34,247 nucleotides of DNA from Candidatus Saccharibacteria bacterium UBA5150 (lineage in GTDB: Bacteria > Patescibacteriota > Saccharimonadia > Saccharimonadales > UBA4665), in contig DHXS01000008.1 of assembly GCA_002413795.1 (NCBI GenBank), positions 1-34,247 of the forward strand, given 5' to 3'. The position numbers and the translations under genes were made by a program. Under the pieces are notes generated by a model. That model was not told the DNA's origin, searched no databases, and worked only from the letters and a program-made list of their open reading frames with translations. Of this stretch, positions 20,864 through 27,344 are shown in pieces (the stretch's first letter is position 1; every line of letters starts with the position of its first letter).

Positions 20864-21880
20864 TTAACCTCTCAGGCCGACGGCCTTTTGAACCTTAAGT
20901 AAGGTAGCATTGGCTTGCTCATTCATAAGTTTTTCGGAATTACTTAACTTGTTAAGGATTGCCTGTTCATCAACTTTTGCCAGTTCAGCCTGGAATTTAG
21001 CCAGGAAATCGCCCACAGCGCTGGCCACAGCCTCTTTGAGCGGGCCATATTGCTCCTGCCCGATAAATTCCTCCGGCTTACCGCCAAATAACTTAAAAAT
21101 ATCCAGCAAATTGGATACGCCCGGTTGTTTTTCATAATCGTGCTGGACCTTGCCCAGGCTATCGGTTTCGGCACTCATTACCTTCTTGCGGGCCTCATCG
21201 GGGGAATCCGTCATGAAGATGACGCCTTTGCCAGTATCATCTGATTTGCTCATCTTCTTGGTCGGGTCGACCAGGTCTTTGATGCGCAGGCCTTGGTCTT
21301 TACCGAAAAACTCATGTTGCTCTTTAGCAGGTTTTGGCACCACGAACAGATCGCCAAACCGGCTGTTGAGCCGCTCGGCTATATCGCGCGTGAACTCCAA
21401 ATGTTGTGTCTGGTCATCGCCAACCGGCACATATTCGGCGCCGTAGAGTAAAATGTCGGCCGCCATCAGCACCGGATAGTTAAACAGCCCGAGGCTCACG
21501 CGATCATCTTTAAGCGAGCCGGATTTATCCTTGTACTGGGTCATTCTTTCCATTTCACCCATGCCGGTAAAGCAGTCCAAAATCCAAGTCAGTTCGCTGT
21601 GGGCCGGCACATAGCTTTGGCGGTAAATATGAACGTCCGGATTATCCAGCGGTAAGCCGGCGGCCGCGAAGACGCGCAGGTTTTGCATAATTCCGTCTTG
21701 CAGTTTGGCATGGTCAATCGGGGTAGTGAAGCTGTGGAGGTCTGGAATAAACAGGTTAACCTGGTATTCACCGCCCTTCTGGCGCGCCAAATCGACCATA
21801 GGCAGCAAAGCCCCCAGATAATTACCTATGTGGAGGTCGTTGTTGGCCCTCAGGCCGGTCAAAATTACTGGTTTACTCAT
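20864..21880 (-). CDS. trpS: Tryptophanyl-tRNA synthetase
   Basis: Charges tRNA-Trp, encoded 5 kb away in this window. It has 338 residues, the usual length for bacteria. Class I signatures: HIGN (17-20) and KMSKS (209-213). Also visible are the Trp-pocket parts LMAADILLYGAEYVPVGDDQTQHLE, split as LMAADILLYGA and VPVGDDQTQHLE. It lies 47 nt downstream of the DAHP-synthase-like gene, which is under an aromatic attenuator, but has its own TATAAT promoter, so it is probably expressed both ways. Confidence 0.98.
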   Translation of the reverse strand: MSKPVILTGLRANNDLHIGNYLGALLPMVDLARQKGGEYQVNLFIPDLHSFTTPIDHAKLQDGIMQNLRVFAAAGLPLDNPDVHIYRQSYVPAHSELTWILDCFTGMGEMERMTQYKDKSGSLKDDRVSLGLFNYPVLMAADILLYGAEYVPVGDDQTQHLEFTRDIAERLNSRFGDLFVVPKPAKEQHEFFGKDQGLRIKDLVDPTKKMSKSDDTGKGVIFMTDSPDEARKKVMSAETDSLGKVQHDYEKQPGVSNLLDIFKLFGGKPEEFIGQEQYGPLKEAVASAVGDFLAKFQAELAKVDEQAILNKLSNSEKLMNEQANATLLKVQKAVGLRG

Positions 21881-21892
21881 CTCTTATTCCTT

Positions 21893-21922
21893 ATTATAGC
21901 GGAGCTTTCGGTTTATCGTCAG
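21893..21922 (-). promoter_or_regulatory. Promoter of trpS
   Basis: The minus strand reads CTGACG (21917-21922), an 18-nt spacer and TATAAT (21893-21898), 12 nt before the ATG. AAGGA lies between, too near the expected RNA start for a normal leader. Confidence 0.55.
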
Positions 21923-21927
21923 TCTTT

Positions 21928-22896
21928 TCAAGGGTATGAACTACGCGCTTGCATGAAGCGGGAATCAATGTAACTTACCTTTAACTTATGCTGCTCCTTT
22001 ACACCTTCGAGAGCAATAGCTAACGGCATGTGCGGATCGGTTGGACTCTCCAGTCGGCTGGCTTCCATCATCGAACCGGCCGGTGCATACCCTCGTTGAG
22101 CCAATCTGTTCATAGCGTACACCGCTAATACCTGGCCATCAACAGATTTGCCGAAAAGGCGGCCCGGATCGTGTGCCATCTCCGTGCCGTGGGCTGTATC
22201 AAGCAGGAAACGTCCATCAGTTTCTTCATGAACGTCAATGACGGCCTTTTCCCACTCGCTCGGACTACTGGCTTTTAGTCCACCGCGATAGATCAAAACT
22301 ACCGGAGCGTCGTTGGGGCCTCTTAGCTCAGTAGCTCGGGCTACTTGCTCCAAAGCCTGATCCGTCGTGCCGTCTAAGCCATTCTTGATGCCCAGTGGGA
22401 TAGTTGGGTTCTCCAGTGCGGCCGCCTTAATTAAATCATTGTCGCCGACGTTTCTGCCGCCGGTCCACATGAACGACAACAAATGGCCATAACGCGGCAA
22501 ATGGTAACGGTGTCCGATCTCAACTGCCAAGTTGGCGTAGAGTTCCGCTTGGTCTCGCATAGTTACGTAGGCACCGTCCGGGTCAGTCGTTTCTTCGCCA
22601 TGCCAATCCTCGGGCTTAGTTCTGGGCTTCCACATAGGCCCCCGATGCAAGGCAATAAGCCTGTTTTCAGGGTCACTGACTTCAGCAATCTGGCTACTTT
22701 CGTCCATAATCTCGGCCCTTTGCGCCAAACCAGGACGGGCACAATAACCAACTATGCCCACTGTATACGTCTCGTGGTTATTGATGGCATGTGAAACCAA
22801 CCCTCTCATCCGCTCAATATCCGCCGTAGCCGCCTCGCCAAGCGGGTACTTGGAGTGAAGGTCCTGCGTGGTTGGTGTCTCCGGTGCTTGTGTCAT
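21928..22896 (-). CDS. Divergent class I DAHP synthase (3-deoxy-7-phosphoheptulonate synthase-like)
   Basis: 322 residues. It aligns by motif with AroG-type DAHP synthase, the first step of aromatic amino acid synthesis (PEP plus erythrose-4-phosphate). C52 in GYCARPG matches the metal-ligand Cys of GPCSIHD; KPRT (90-93) is identical; PLGIKNGLDG (167-176) matches PVGFKNGTDG; YRGG (203-206) matches LRGG; H236 in DTAHG, E278 in SMMEAS and D311 in YIDSRF match the other three metal ligands. The GARTTES segment has become GGRNVGDN, so substrate binding may differ. No ACT or other regulatory domain is seen. It sits behind a Tyr-Trp-Phe attenuator, which supports an aromatic role. The start has AGAGG about 11 nt upstream. 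Confidence 0.82.
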   Translation of the reverse strand: MTQAPETPTTQDLHSKYPLGEAATADIERMRGLVSHAINNHETYTVGIVGYCARPGLAQRAEIMDESSQIAEVSDPENRLIALHRGPMWKPRTKPEDWHGEETTDPDGAYVTMRDQAELYANLAVEIGHRYHLPRYGHLLSFMWTGGRNVGDNDLIKAAALENPTIPLGIKNGLDGTTDQALEQVARATELRGPNDAPVVLIYRGGLKASSPSEWEKAVIDVHEETDGRFLLDTAHGTEMAHDPGRLFGKSVDGQVLAVYAMNRLAQRGYAPAGSMMEASRLESPTDPHMPLAIALEGVKEQHKLKVSYIDSRFMQARSSYP

Positions 22897-22922
22897 ATCG
22901 CTTTCGTCCTCTTCGTCCTCAT

Positions 22923-22951
22923 TAAATTAAAAAACCGCCTATGTGGCGGTT
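22923..22951 (-). terminator. Attenuator terminator before the DAHP-synthase-like gene
   Basis: On the minus strand AACCGCC and GGCGGTT form a perfect 7-bp stem with a 5-nt loop, followed by TTTTTAATTTA. It lies between the leader peptide and the structural gene. Confidence 0.9.
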
Positions 22952-23020
22952 GGTTGCTTTTCTTTGGTGCTTACTTTTATGCAGACATGCAGAACTTACC
23001 GCCACGAGATGTGTCGGTAA
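22943..23020 (-). promoter_or_regulatory. Attenuator segments 1-3 (aromatic leader)
   Basis: Segment 1, TTACCG (23015-23020), pairs with CGGTAA of segment 2 (22996-23001). Segment 2, GTGGCGGT (22998-23005), is perfectly complementary to segment 3, ACCGCCAC (22943-22950). Segment 3 also forms the 5' arm of the terminator. So 1:2 plus 3:4 (termination) and 2:3 (read-through) exclude each other. Confidence 0.85.
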
Positions 23021-23051
23021 ACCAATACTGGTTGTTCTGTAGGCTGGACAT
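22977..23051 (-). CDS. Leader peptide with Tyr-Trp-Phe run (24 residues)
   Basis: Begins MSSLQNNQYWF and ends TSRGGKFCMSA before TAA. Codons 9-11 are TAT TGG TTT, one codon for each aromatic amino acid in a row, and a second Phe codon is at 20. The Phe codon at 11 touches the first base of segment 1, and the Arg-Gly-Gly codons form segment 2 of the attenuator. The ATG lies 7 nt after the -10 box, so the mRNA likely starts at the ATG. This is the arrangement of classical trp/phe leaders. The peptide's role as a sensor is inferred from layout and codons. Confidence 0.8.
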   Translation of the reverse strand: MSSLQNNQYWFTDTSRGGKFCMSA

Positions 23052-23058
23052 GAGGGCA

Positions 23059-23087
23059 AATATACACCCTCTTTCAATAAGTGTCAA
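23059..23087 (-). promoter_or_regulatory. Promoter of the aromatic leader operon
   Basis: The minus strand reads TTGACA (23082-23087), 17 nt, TATATT (23059-23064). The stop codon TGA of the upstream 82-residue gene is inside the -35 hexamer. It is closely similar to the promoter at 23340-23368. Confidence 0.8.
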
Positions 23088-23332
23088 GAAATCGCTAGTT
23101 CGGCGTTAGCTTCTTCTAGAGAGATTATACGTGCAACCACAAAGGATGGACGTACCGCATAAGCCAGTTTTCGTTCTTCTTCATTCTCATAAATGACAGT
23201 GTAATGGGGCTGGCAGGCTGATTCTCTCGGCTGCTGTCCTTCCTGTCCAAACATCCAGGCATCTGGATAATAATGATCGCGGGCTTCGTTTAGGTTCTCA
23301 AATATAGGGGGTGAGGTGTTAAAAGTTGTCAT
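23084..23332 (-). CDS. Unknown 82-residue protein, probably from a leaderless mRNA
   Basis: No family recognised. I chose the ATG at 23330-23332 (MTTFNTSPPIFENL) because it is 7 nt after the -10 of a consensus promoter; the open frame extends 12 codons further into the promoter. The protein is small and soluble, with aromatic-rich parts (ARDHYYPDAWMFGQ, and QPHYTVIYENEEERKLAY), a strand-like RPSFVVARI and an acidic helix SLEEANAEL. It contains several Tyr and Phe and one Trp. It sits between the ribosomal operon and the aromatic attenuator and shares a near-duplicate promoter with the latter, so a common regulator is possible. Confidence 0.72.
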   Translation of the reverse strand: MTTFNTSPPIFENLNEARDHYYPDAWMFGQEGQQPRESACQPHYTVIYENEEERKLAYAVRPSFVVARIISLEEANAELAIS

Positions 23333-23339
23333 GTGAAAC

Positions 23340-23368
23340 AATATACACTTTTTGTCAATGGGTGTCAA
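23340..23368 (-). promoter_or_regulatory. Promoter of the 82-residue gene (leaderless geometry)
   Basis: The minus strand reads TTGACA (23363-23368), 17 nt, TATATT (23340-23345), 7 nt before the ATG. A second TTGACA lies inside the spacer. Confidence 0.8.
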
Positions 23369-23375
23369 ACAGTCG

Positions 23376-23774
23376 CTAGCGTTTGGTGAACTGGCGCTGT
23401 TTACGAGCGCCCTTGAGGCCGAACTTCTTGCGCTCTTTTTCGCGGCTGTCGCGGCTGAGCAGTTCGGCGCGTTTGAGGGTGCTCTTGTAGTCTTCGTTCA
23501 AGACGACCAGGGCTTTGGCGATGCCCAGGCGAATAGCTTCTACCTGGCCGATGTGACCGCCGCCGGAAACCACAACGCTGACGTTAAATTTGCCGGTTAG
23601 GTCGAGCACGGTGAAGGGTTCCTGCAATTTGCCGAGCAGGTATTTGCTGTCGGCGAAGTATTCTTCGGCCGGTTTGCTATTGACGGTGATGGTGCCTTTG
23701 CCGCTGGTAAGCCGCACACGGGCGGTGGCGCTTTTGCGTCGACCAAGGGCGTAAAAGTAGGAATTCTTAGCCAT
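23376..23774 (-). CDS. rpsI: 30S ribosomal protein uS9
   Basis: Small-subunit head protein whose C-terminal tail reaches the P-site tRNA. It has 132 residues. It starts NSYFYALGRRKSATARVRL, and the ending RKQRQFTKR is the expected basic tail. GGGHIGQVEAIRLGIAKAL is the conserved core. Its ATG overlaps the L13 stop (TAATG). It is the last gene of the long ribosomal run; no terminator follows, only the promoter of the next gene. Confidence 0.98.
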   Translation of the reverse strand: MAKNSYFYALGRRKSATARVRLTSGKGTITVNSKPAEEYFADSKYLLGKLQEPFTVLDLTGKFNVSVVVSGGGHIGQVEAIRLGIAKALVVLNEDYKSTLKRAELLSRDSREKERKKFGLKGARKQRQFTKR

Positions 23775-24214
23775 TATTTAGTGTCCTTTACAGATATGGG
23801 AGTTGGCTTTTGGGGTTCGTGCTGGTGTTCGGCGCCGGCGTAGACTTTGAGGCGCTGGAGGCGCGGGTCGCGCAGTTTGTTGACCGGCAGCATGCCGCGG
23901 ACGGCTTTGGTAATGGCGAAGGTCGGGTCTTTGGTCATTTTTTCGGCCAGGGTGGCTTCTTTGAGGCCGCCGGGGTAGCTGCTGTGGCGGTAGTACATCT
24001 TCTTGTTGTGTTTGTCGCCGGTGACGACGGTGTTGGCGGCGTTGATGACGATCACGTAGTCGCCGCAGTCGATGTGCTTGGTGAACTGCGGTTTACCCTT
24101 GCCGGTGAGCAGAGTGGCTACTTTGGTGGCCAGGCGGCCCAGCGGCGCTTCGCCGGCGTCAACAACATACCATTGGCGGTCAACGTCGGTCGGCTTGGCG
24201 CTGTAGGTCTTCAT
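23774..24214 (-). CDS. rplM: 50S ribosomal protein uL13
   Basis: Early-assembly large-subunit protein. It has 146 residues (typical 142). Conserved parts: KPTDVDRQWYVVDAGEAPLG, LLTGKGKPQFTKHIDCGDYV, YRHSSYPGGLKE and AVRGMLPVNKLRDPRLQRLKVY. It is joined to L17 upstream and S9 downstream by TAATG overlaps. The L13-S9 pair directly following rpoA-L17 is a common bacterial order. Confidence 0.98.
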   Translation of the reverse strand: MKTYSAKPTDVDRQWYVVDAGEAPLGRLATKVATLLTGKGKPQFTKHIDCGDYVIVINAANTVVTGDKHNKKMYYRHSSYPGGLKEATLAEKMTKDPTFAITKAVRGMLPVNKLRDPRLQRLKVYAGAEHQHEPQKPTPISVKDTK

Positions 24215-24753
24215 TATTTGGTCTCCTTAGCCGCTTTAGCGGCGTTGACGGCGGGTTTTCGCTTGGTTGCGGCTTTGGTGGCGGCCGGTTTCTTGGCCGG
24301 AGTCTTGGGTTTAGCTGTGGCTGTGGCTTTGGGTGCGGCTGGCGCTTTGGGCTTGCCAGCCGGAGCGGCTGCTTTGGCTACGGGCGCTTCTTTGAGGTCA
24401 TCGACAAAGCTGACGCGAGCCAGCTGGGCGTTGTCGCCGCGGCGCAATACGGTCTTTTCGATACGCAGGTGGCCGCTGACACGGCCTTTCAGCTTGGGAG
24501 CTATTTCGTCGACCAGTTTGTGGGCGCTGGCGAGGGTCTGCAGGCCGCTAATCACCTGACGGCGGTTGTGCAGGTCGCCTTTTTTGGCCTTGGTGATCAG
24601 TTTTTCTACGTAGGGCACGACTTCCTTGGCCTTGGGCAAGGTGGTTTCGATGGATTCGTACTTAACCAACGAGTCGGCCAGGCTCTTGATCAAAGCGCGG
24701 CGCTGGTCGCGCTCGCGGTGCAGTTTTCGACCTTGGTAGCCGTGGCGATGCAT
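24214..24753 (-). CDS. rplQ: 50S ribosomal protein bL17 with long Ala/Lys/Pro tail
   Basis: Large-subunit protein near the exit tunnel. The family core fills residues 1-120 (MHRHGYQGRKLHRERDQRRA, and LITKAKKGDLHNRRQVISGL). The remaining 60 residues are a low-complexity tail of Ala, Lys, Pro and Thr (KPKAPAAPKATATAKPKTPA), giving 179 residues against about 127. The tail is surely disordered and strongly basic, likely lying on rRNA. It starts immediately after the rpoA stop. Confidence 0.97.
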   Translation of the reverse strand: MHRHGYQGRKLHRERDQRRALIKSLADSLVKYESIETTLPKAKEVVPYVEKLITKAKKGDLHNRRQVISGLQTLASAHKLVDEIAPKLKGRVSGHLRIEKTVLRRGDNAQLARVSFVDDLKEAPVAKAAAPAGKPKAPAAPKATATAKPKTPAKKPAATKAATKRKPAVNAAKAAKETK

Positions 24754-25707
24754 TTACAGCTCCAGCTCCGCCAGTTTTTCCTTGACTTCGTCGAGGGCTT
24801 TGCTGCCGAAGCCTTTCAGGTCGCGCAGCTCGGCGTCGTTCAGGGCGAACAGGTCACGAATGGTGTGGATTTCGTTGTTGATCAGGGCGTTGGTGGTGCG
24901 GGCGGTGAGGTTCAGGTCTTCGATGGAAGTGCTGAGGGCGGTTGATTCGTCGCCCATGATGTCGGAGTTGAATTCGCCGTCCGAGCCGCCGGTTTCGGCG
25001 GTTACTTCGGCCGTGGATACACGGGTTTTGCCGGCGAGAGCTGTGTATTGGTTGACCAGGATGGCGGAAGCTTCCTCGAAGGCATCCTGGGGAGTGATTG
25101 AGCCGTCGGTTTCGACGGTCAATAGCAGGCGGTCAAGGTCGGTGGCCTGGCCGACGCGGGTGTTTTCCACCTTATAGCGGACCCGCAGTACGGGACTGAA
25201 GATGGCGTCCAGGGCAATCATGTCGCTGGCTTTCTTGATAGCGCCTTCTTCGATGGTGCGATAACCCCGGCCGACTTCTACGGCCAGGTCAACCGTCAGT
25301 TTGCCCTTGGCGTCATCGATGGTGGCGATAACGTGTTCCGGATTGACGATTTCGACGTCGGCGTTGGTTTGGATGTCTTTAGCGGTAACCATGCTCTTGC
25401 CGGACTTAACTATACGCAGAGTCTGCTGCTCTTCGCCGTAAACTCGGAAGCGGACGCCTTTCAGGTTGAGCATAATGTCAACGACATCCTCTTTGACGCC
25501 CGGCAAGTCGGTAAATTCGTGGTTGACGCCTTCGATCTTGAAAGCCGTTATGGCGGCACCCGAGATGCTGGAAAGCAGTACGCGTCGTAGCGAGTTGCCC
25601 AGCGTCATGCCGTAGCCGCTGTGCAGCGGTTCGACAACGAAAGAAGCGCTGGTGCTGCTGTGGTCATCGACTTTGACGAGACCCGGGGTGTGAATAATAT
25701 TTGACAT
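24754..25707 (-). CDS. rpoA: RNA polymerase alpha subunit
   Basis: Assembly platform for RNA polymerase. It has 317 residues. The N-terminal dimerisation domain (about 1-230) shows HSGYGMTLGNSLRRVLLSSI and PGVKEDVVDIMLNLKGVR. After a linker (about 230-250), the C-terminal DNA-binding domain has LTARTTNALINNEIHTIRDL and the helix-hairpin-helix DLKGFGSKALDEVKEKLAEL. Both domains are intact, so UP-element and activator contacts are possible. It lies between S4 and L17, the standard alpha-operon position. Confidence 0.98.
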   Translation of the reverse strand: MSNIIHTPGLVKVDDHSSTSASFVVEPLHSGYGMTLGNSLRRVLLSSISGAAITAFKIEGVNHEFTDLPGVKEDVVDIMLNLKGVRFRVYGEEQQTLRIVKSGKSMVTAKDIQTNADVEIVNPEHVIATIDDAKGKLTVDLAVEVGRGYRTIEEGAIKKASDMIALDAIFSPVLRVRYKVENTRVGQATDLDRLLLTVETDGSITPQDAFEEASAILVNQYTALAGKTRVSTAEVTAETGGSDGEFNSDIMGDESTALSTSIEDLNLTARTTNALINNEIHTIRDLFALNDAELRDLKGFGSKALDEVKEKLAELEL

Positions 25708-25724
25708 GTGGCTTGGCTCCTTAT

Positions 25725-26348
25725 TTAGCGTGAGTAATACTCGACTATTAATTGCTCGTTAATGTCCGGCTCGGCGTTGTCCCGTGTGGGCAAACCGGTG
25801 ACGGACACGGTAACTTTCTTGCGTTCGACCTTCAGCCAGTCCGGAATCTCTCCCGGTACGGGGCTGACATCATCGAGCTTCTTGAAGTATTCGGTCTTGA
25901 GGCTGTGCGGGCGGGCGACCAGTACGTCGCCGGGCTGCAGGCGGATGGAAGGAATATCGACCCGGCTGTCGTTGAGCAAGAAGTGGCCGTGGGTCATCAG
26001 CTGGCGGGCGGCCCGGCGCGACGGCGCGAAACCGGCCCGGTACAGAGCATTATCGGCCCGCTGTTCCAGGAACTGCAATAGGTTGTGGCCGGATTGGCCG
26101 GGGCGGCGGTCGGCTTCCTTCATAAGGTTGCTGAACTGCTTTTCCAGTAAGCCGTAGAGGCGCTTAACCTTTTGCTTTTCGCGTAACTGCAGGGAGTATT
26201 GGCTGATACCGCCGCGGCGCGGCCCGCGGCTCTGCGGGTTCTGGCCGGGTTTACCGGTGCGTTTAACGAGGACTTTGTGAGCCTTGGGGTGCAGGGCGTA
26301 GCCCTCGCGGCGGCTCATTTTGACGATTGATTGACGATCGCGGGCCAT
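25725..26348 (-). CDS. rpsD: 30S ribosomal protein uS4, zinc-free form
   Basis: Primary 16S rRNA binder and, in many bacteria, repressor of the alpha operon. It has 207 residues. The N-terminal zinc ribbon of some S4 proteins is replaced by a cysteine-free stretch (SIVKMSRREGYALHPKAH). GQNPQSRGPRRGGISQYSLQ takes the PGxHG region. The S4 fold follows: RADNALYRAGFAPSRRAARQ and LMTHGHFLLNDSRVDIPS. Its ATG overlaps the S11 stop. Confidence 0.97.
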   Translation of the reverse strand: MARDRQSIVKMSRREGYALHPKAHKVLVKRTGKPGQNPQSRGPRRGGISQYSLQLREKQKVKRLYGLLEKQFSNLMKEADRRPGQSGHNLLQFLEQRADNALYRAGFAPSRRAARQLMTHGHFLLNDSRVDIPSIRLQPGDVLVARPHSLKTEYFKKLDDVSPVPGEIPDWLKVERKKVTVSVTGLPTRDNAEPDINEQLIVEYYSR

Positions 26349-26827
26349 TAGATTCGCCTCGCTTTAGATGGCCGGGTGCCGCCATGCGGAATACCGGTAA
26401 CATCGGTTATGGTTTCGACGCTTATGTCCATGCCGGCCATGACACGAACGGCGGCGTCGCGGCCCAAACCGATACCTTTGATAAAGACCTCAGCCTTGCC
26501 AAAGCCGTACTGCTGTTTGGCGGCCTGGGCGGCGCGCTCGGCGGCGACCTGGGCGGCGTAAGCGGTGCCCTTTTTGGAACCGCGAAAACCGCAGGCGCCG
26601 GCGCTGCTGGTGGTCAGGACATTGCCCTTGGAGTCGGTAAAGGTAACAATCGTATTATTAAAAGTCGCCAAAACGTGCACCTGGCCGCTGGGAACCGAGC
26701 GCTTGGCTTTCTTGCGCTTGGGGGCCGGTTTGTCGGTAGCCGTAACTTCGGGCTTAGCCCCTTCTTCGGCGGTCGTTGCCGCTGTCGACTCTTCCTTAAC
26801 CGGTGCTTTTGATTCTGCTTCTGCCAT
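26348..26827 (-). CDS. rpsK: 30S ribosomal protein uS11 with N-terminal extension
   Basis: Platform protein near the mRNA exit. It has 159 residues against about 129. The first 45 or so are a low-complexity acidic-to-basic extension (KEESTAATTAEEGAKPEVTA, then DKPAPKRKKAKRS). The family core starts at PSGQVHVLATFNNTIVTFTD and includes SSAGACGFRGSKKGTAYAAQ and IPHGGTRPSKARRI at the end. Located between S13 and S4 in the alpha operon. Confidence 0.97.
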   Translation of the reverse strand: MAEAESKAPVKEESTAATTAEEGAKPEVTATDKPAPKRKKAKRSVPSGQVHVLATFNNTIVTFTDSKGNVLTTSSAGACGFRGSKKGTAYAAQVAAERAAQAAKQQYGFGKAEVFIKGIGLGRDAAVRVMAGMDISVETITDVTGIPHGGTRPSKARRI

Positions 26828-26828
26828 A

Positions 26829-27215
26829 TTAAGTCTTGCTGGCTACTTTCTTAGCGGTGCCGCCGACGGTAACCTTGCGGCCGCGGCGGGTACGGGCGTT
26901 GGTTTTGGTGCGCTGGCCGCGGGAAGGCAGGTTGGAGGCGTGCCGCTGGCCGCGGTAGGCTTTAATATCTTTCAGGCGCTTGATGTTGCCGCTGACCAGG
27001 CGCTGTAATTCGCCTTCTACCAGGTAATCGGCGTTGACAAGCTCCTGTATGCGGCCGATTTCGGCATCGTTCAGGTCTTTAACTCTGGTGGTTCGCTCGA
27101 CCTTGGCCTTGGCCAGAATCTCATCGGCGCTTTTGGGTCCAATGCCGTAAATATAGGTGAGGGCCACCCACACTTGCTTGCCATCAGGAATAACAACCCC
27201 GGAAATTCGCGCCAT
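26829..27215 (-). CDS. rpsM: 30S ribosomal protein uS13
   Basis: Head protein that touches tRNA and the large subunit. It has 128 residues. It begins ARISGVVIPDGKQVWVALTY, includes YIYGIGPKSADEILAKAKV, and has the characteristic RGQRHASNLPSRGQRTKTNA and RTRRGRKVTVGG tail. It starts 2 nt after the L36 stop. Confidence 0.98.
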   Translation of the reverse strand: MARISGVVIPDGKQVWVALTYIYGIGPKSADEILAKAKVERTTRVKDLNDAEIGRIQELVNADYLVEGELQRLVSGNIKRLKDIKAYRGQRHASNLPSRGQRTKTNARTRRGRKVTVGGTAKKVASKT

Positions 27216-27217
27216 GC

Positions 27218-27334
27218 TTAACCTTGCCTTTGCTTGTGCTTAGGTTTGAACTTGTTGATAACGTAAACCCGGCCCTTGCGGCGGACAATTTTATCGTCTG
27301 GACTGATCTTTTTGACACTGGCACGCACTTTCAT
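27218..27334 (-). CDS. rpmJ: 50S ribosomal protein bL36, zinc-free form
   Basis: Smallest large-subunit protein, 38 residues. It reads MKVRASVKKISPDDKIVRRK at the start and PKHKQRQG at the end, matching the family frame (usual start MKVRPSVK, usual end NPKHKQRQG). The CxxC and the later Cys/His ligands of the zinc form are replaced (SPDD; VINKF), so this is the C-minus type. The ATG at 27332-27334 has AGGAG 10 nt upstream; an ATG nearer that site would leave only one base of spacing. The AGGAG lies in a small hairpin. Confidence 0.93.
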   Translation of the reverse strand: MKVRASVKKISPDDKIVRRKGRVYVINKFKPKHKQRQG

Positions 27335-27344
27335 GCGGATCATG

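Noticed and set aside
15532..23051. An aromatic gene island (tRNA-Trp, tRNA-Tyr, trpS, DAHP synthase-like gene)
   Set aside because: The tRNA genes are 5-7 kb from trpS with unrelated genes and other promoters between them, so their closeness may be chance.
22900..23060. T-box riboswitch before the DAHP-synthase/trpS genes
   Set aside because: No specifier loop or T-box consensus; the leader peptide with YWF codons explains the structure better.
23810..24559. 250-codon plus-strand frame opposite L13 and L17
   Set aside because: Gly/Ala/Val-rich reverse reading of r-protein genes with no promoter or Shine-Dalgarno.
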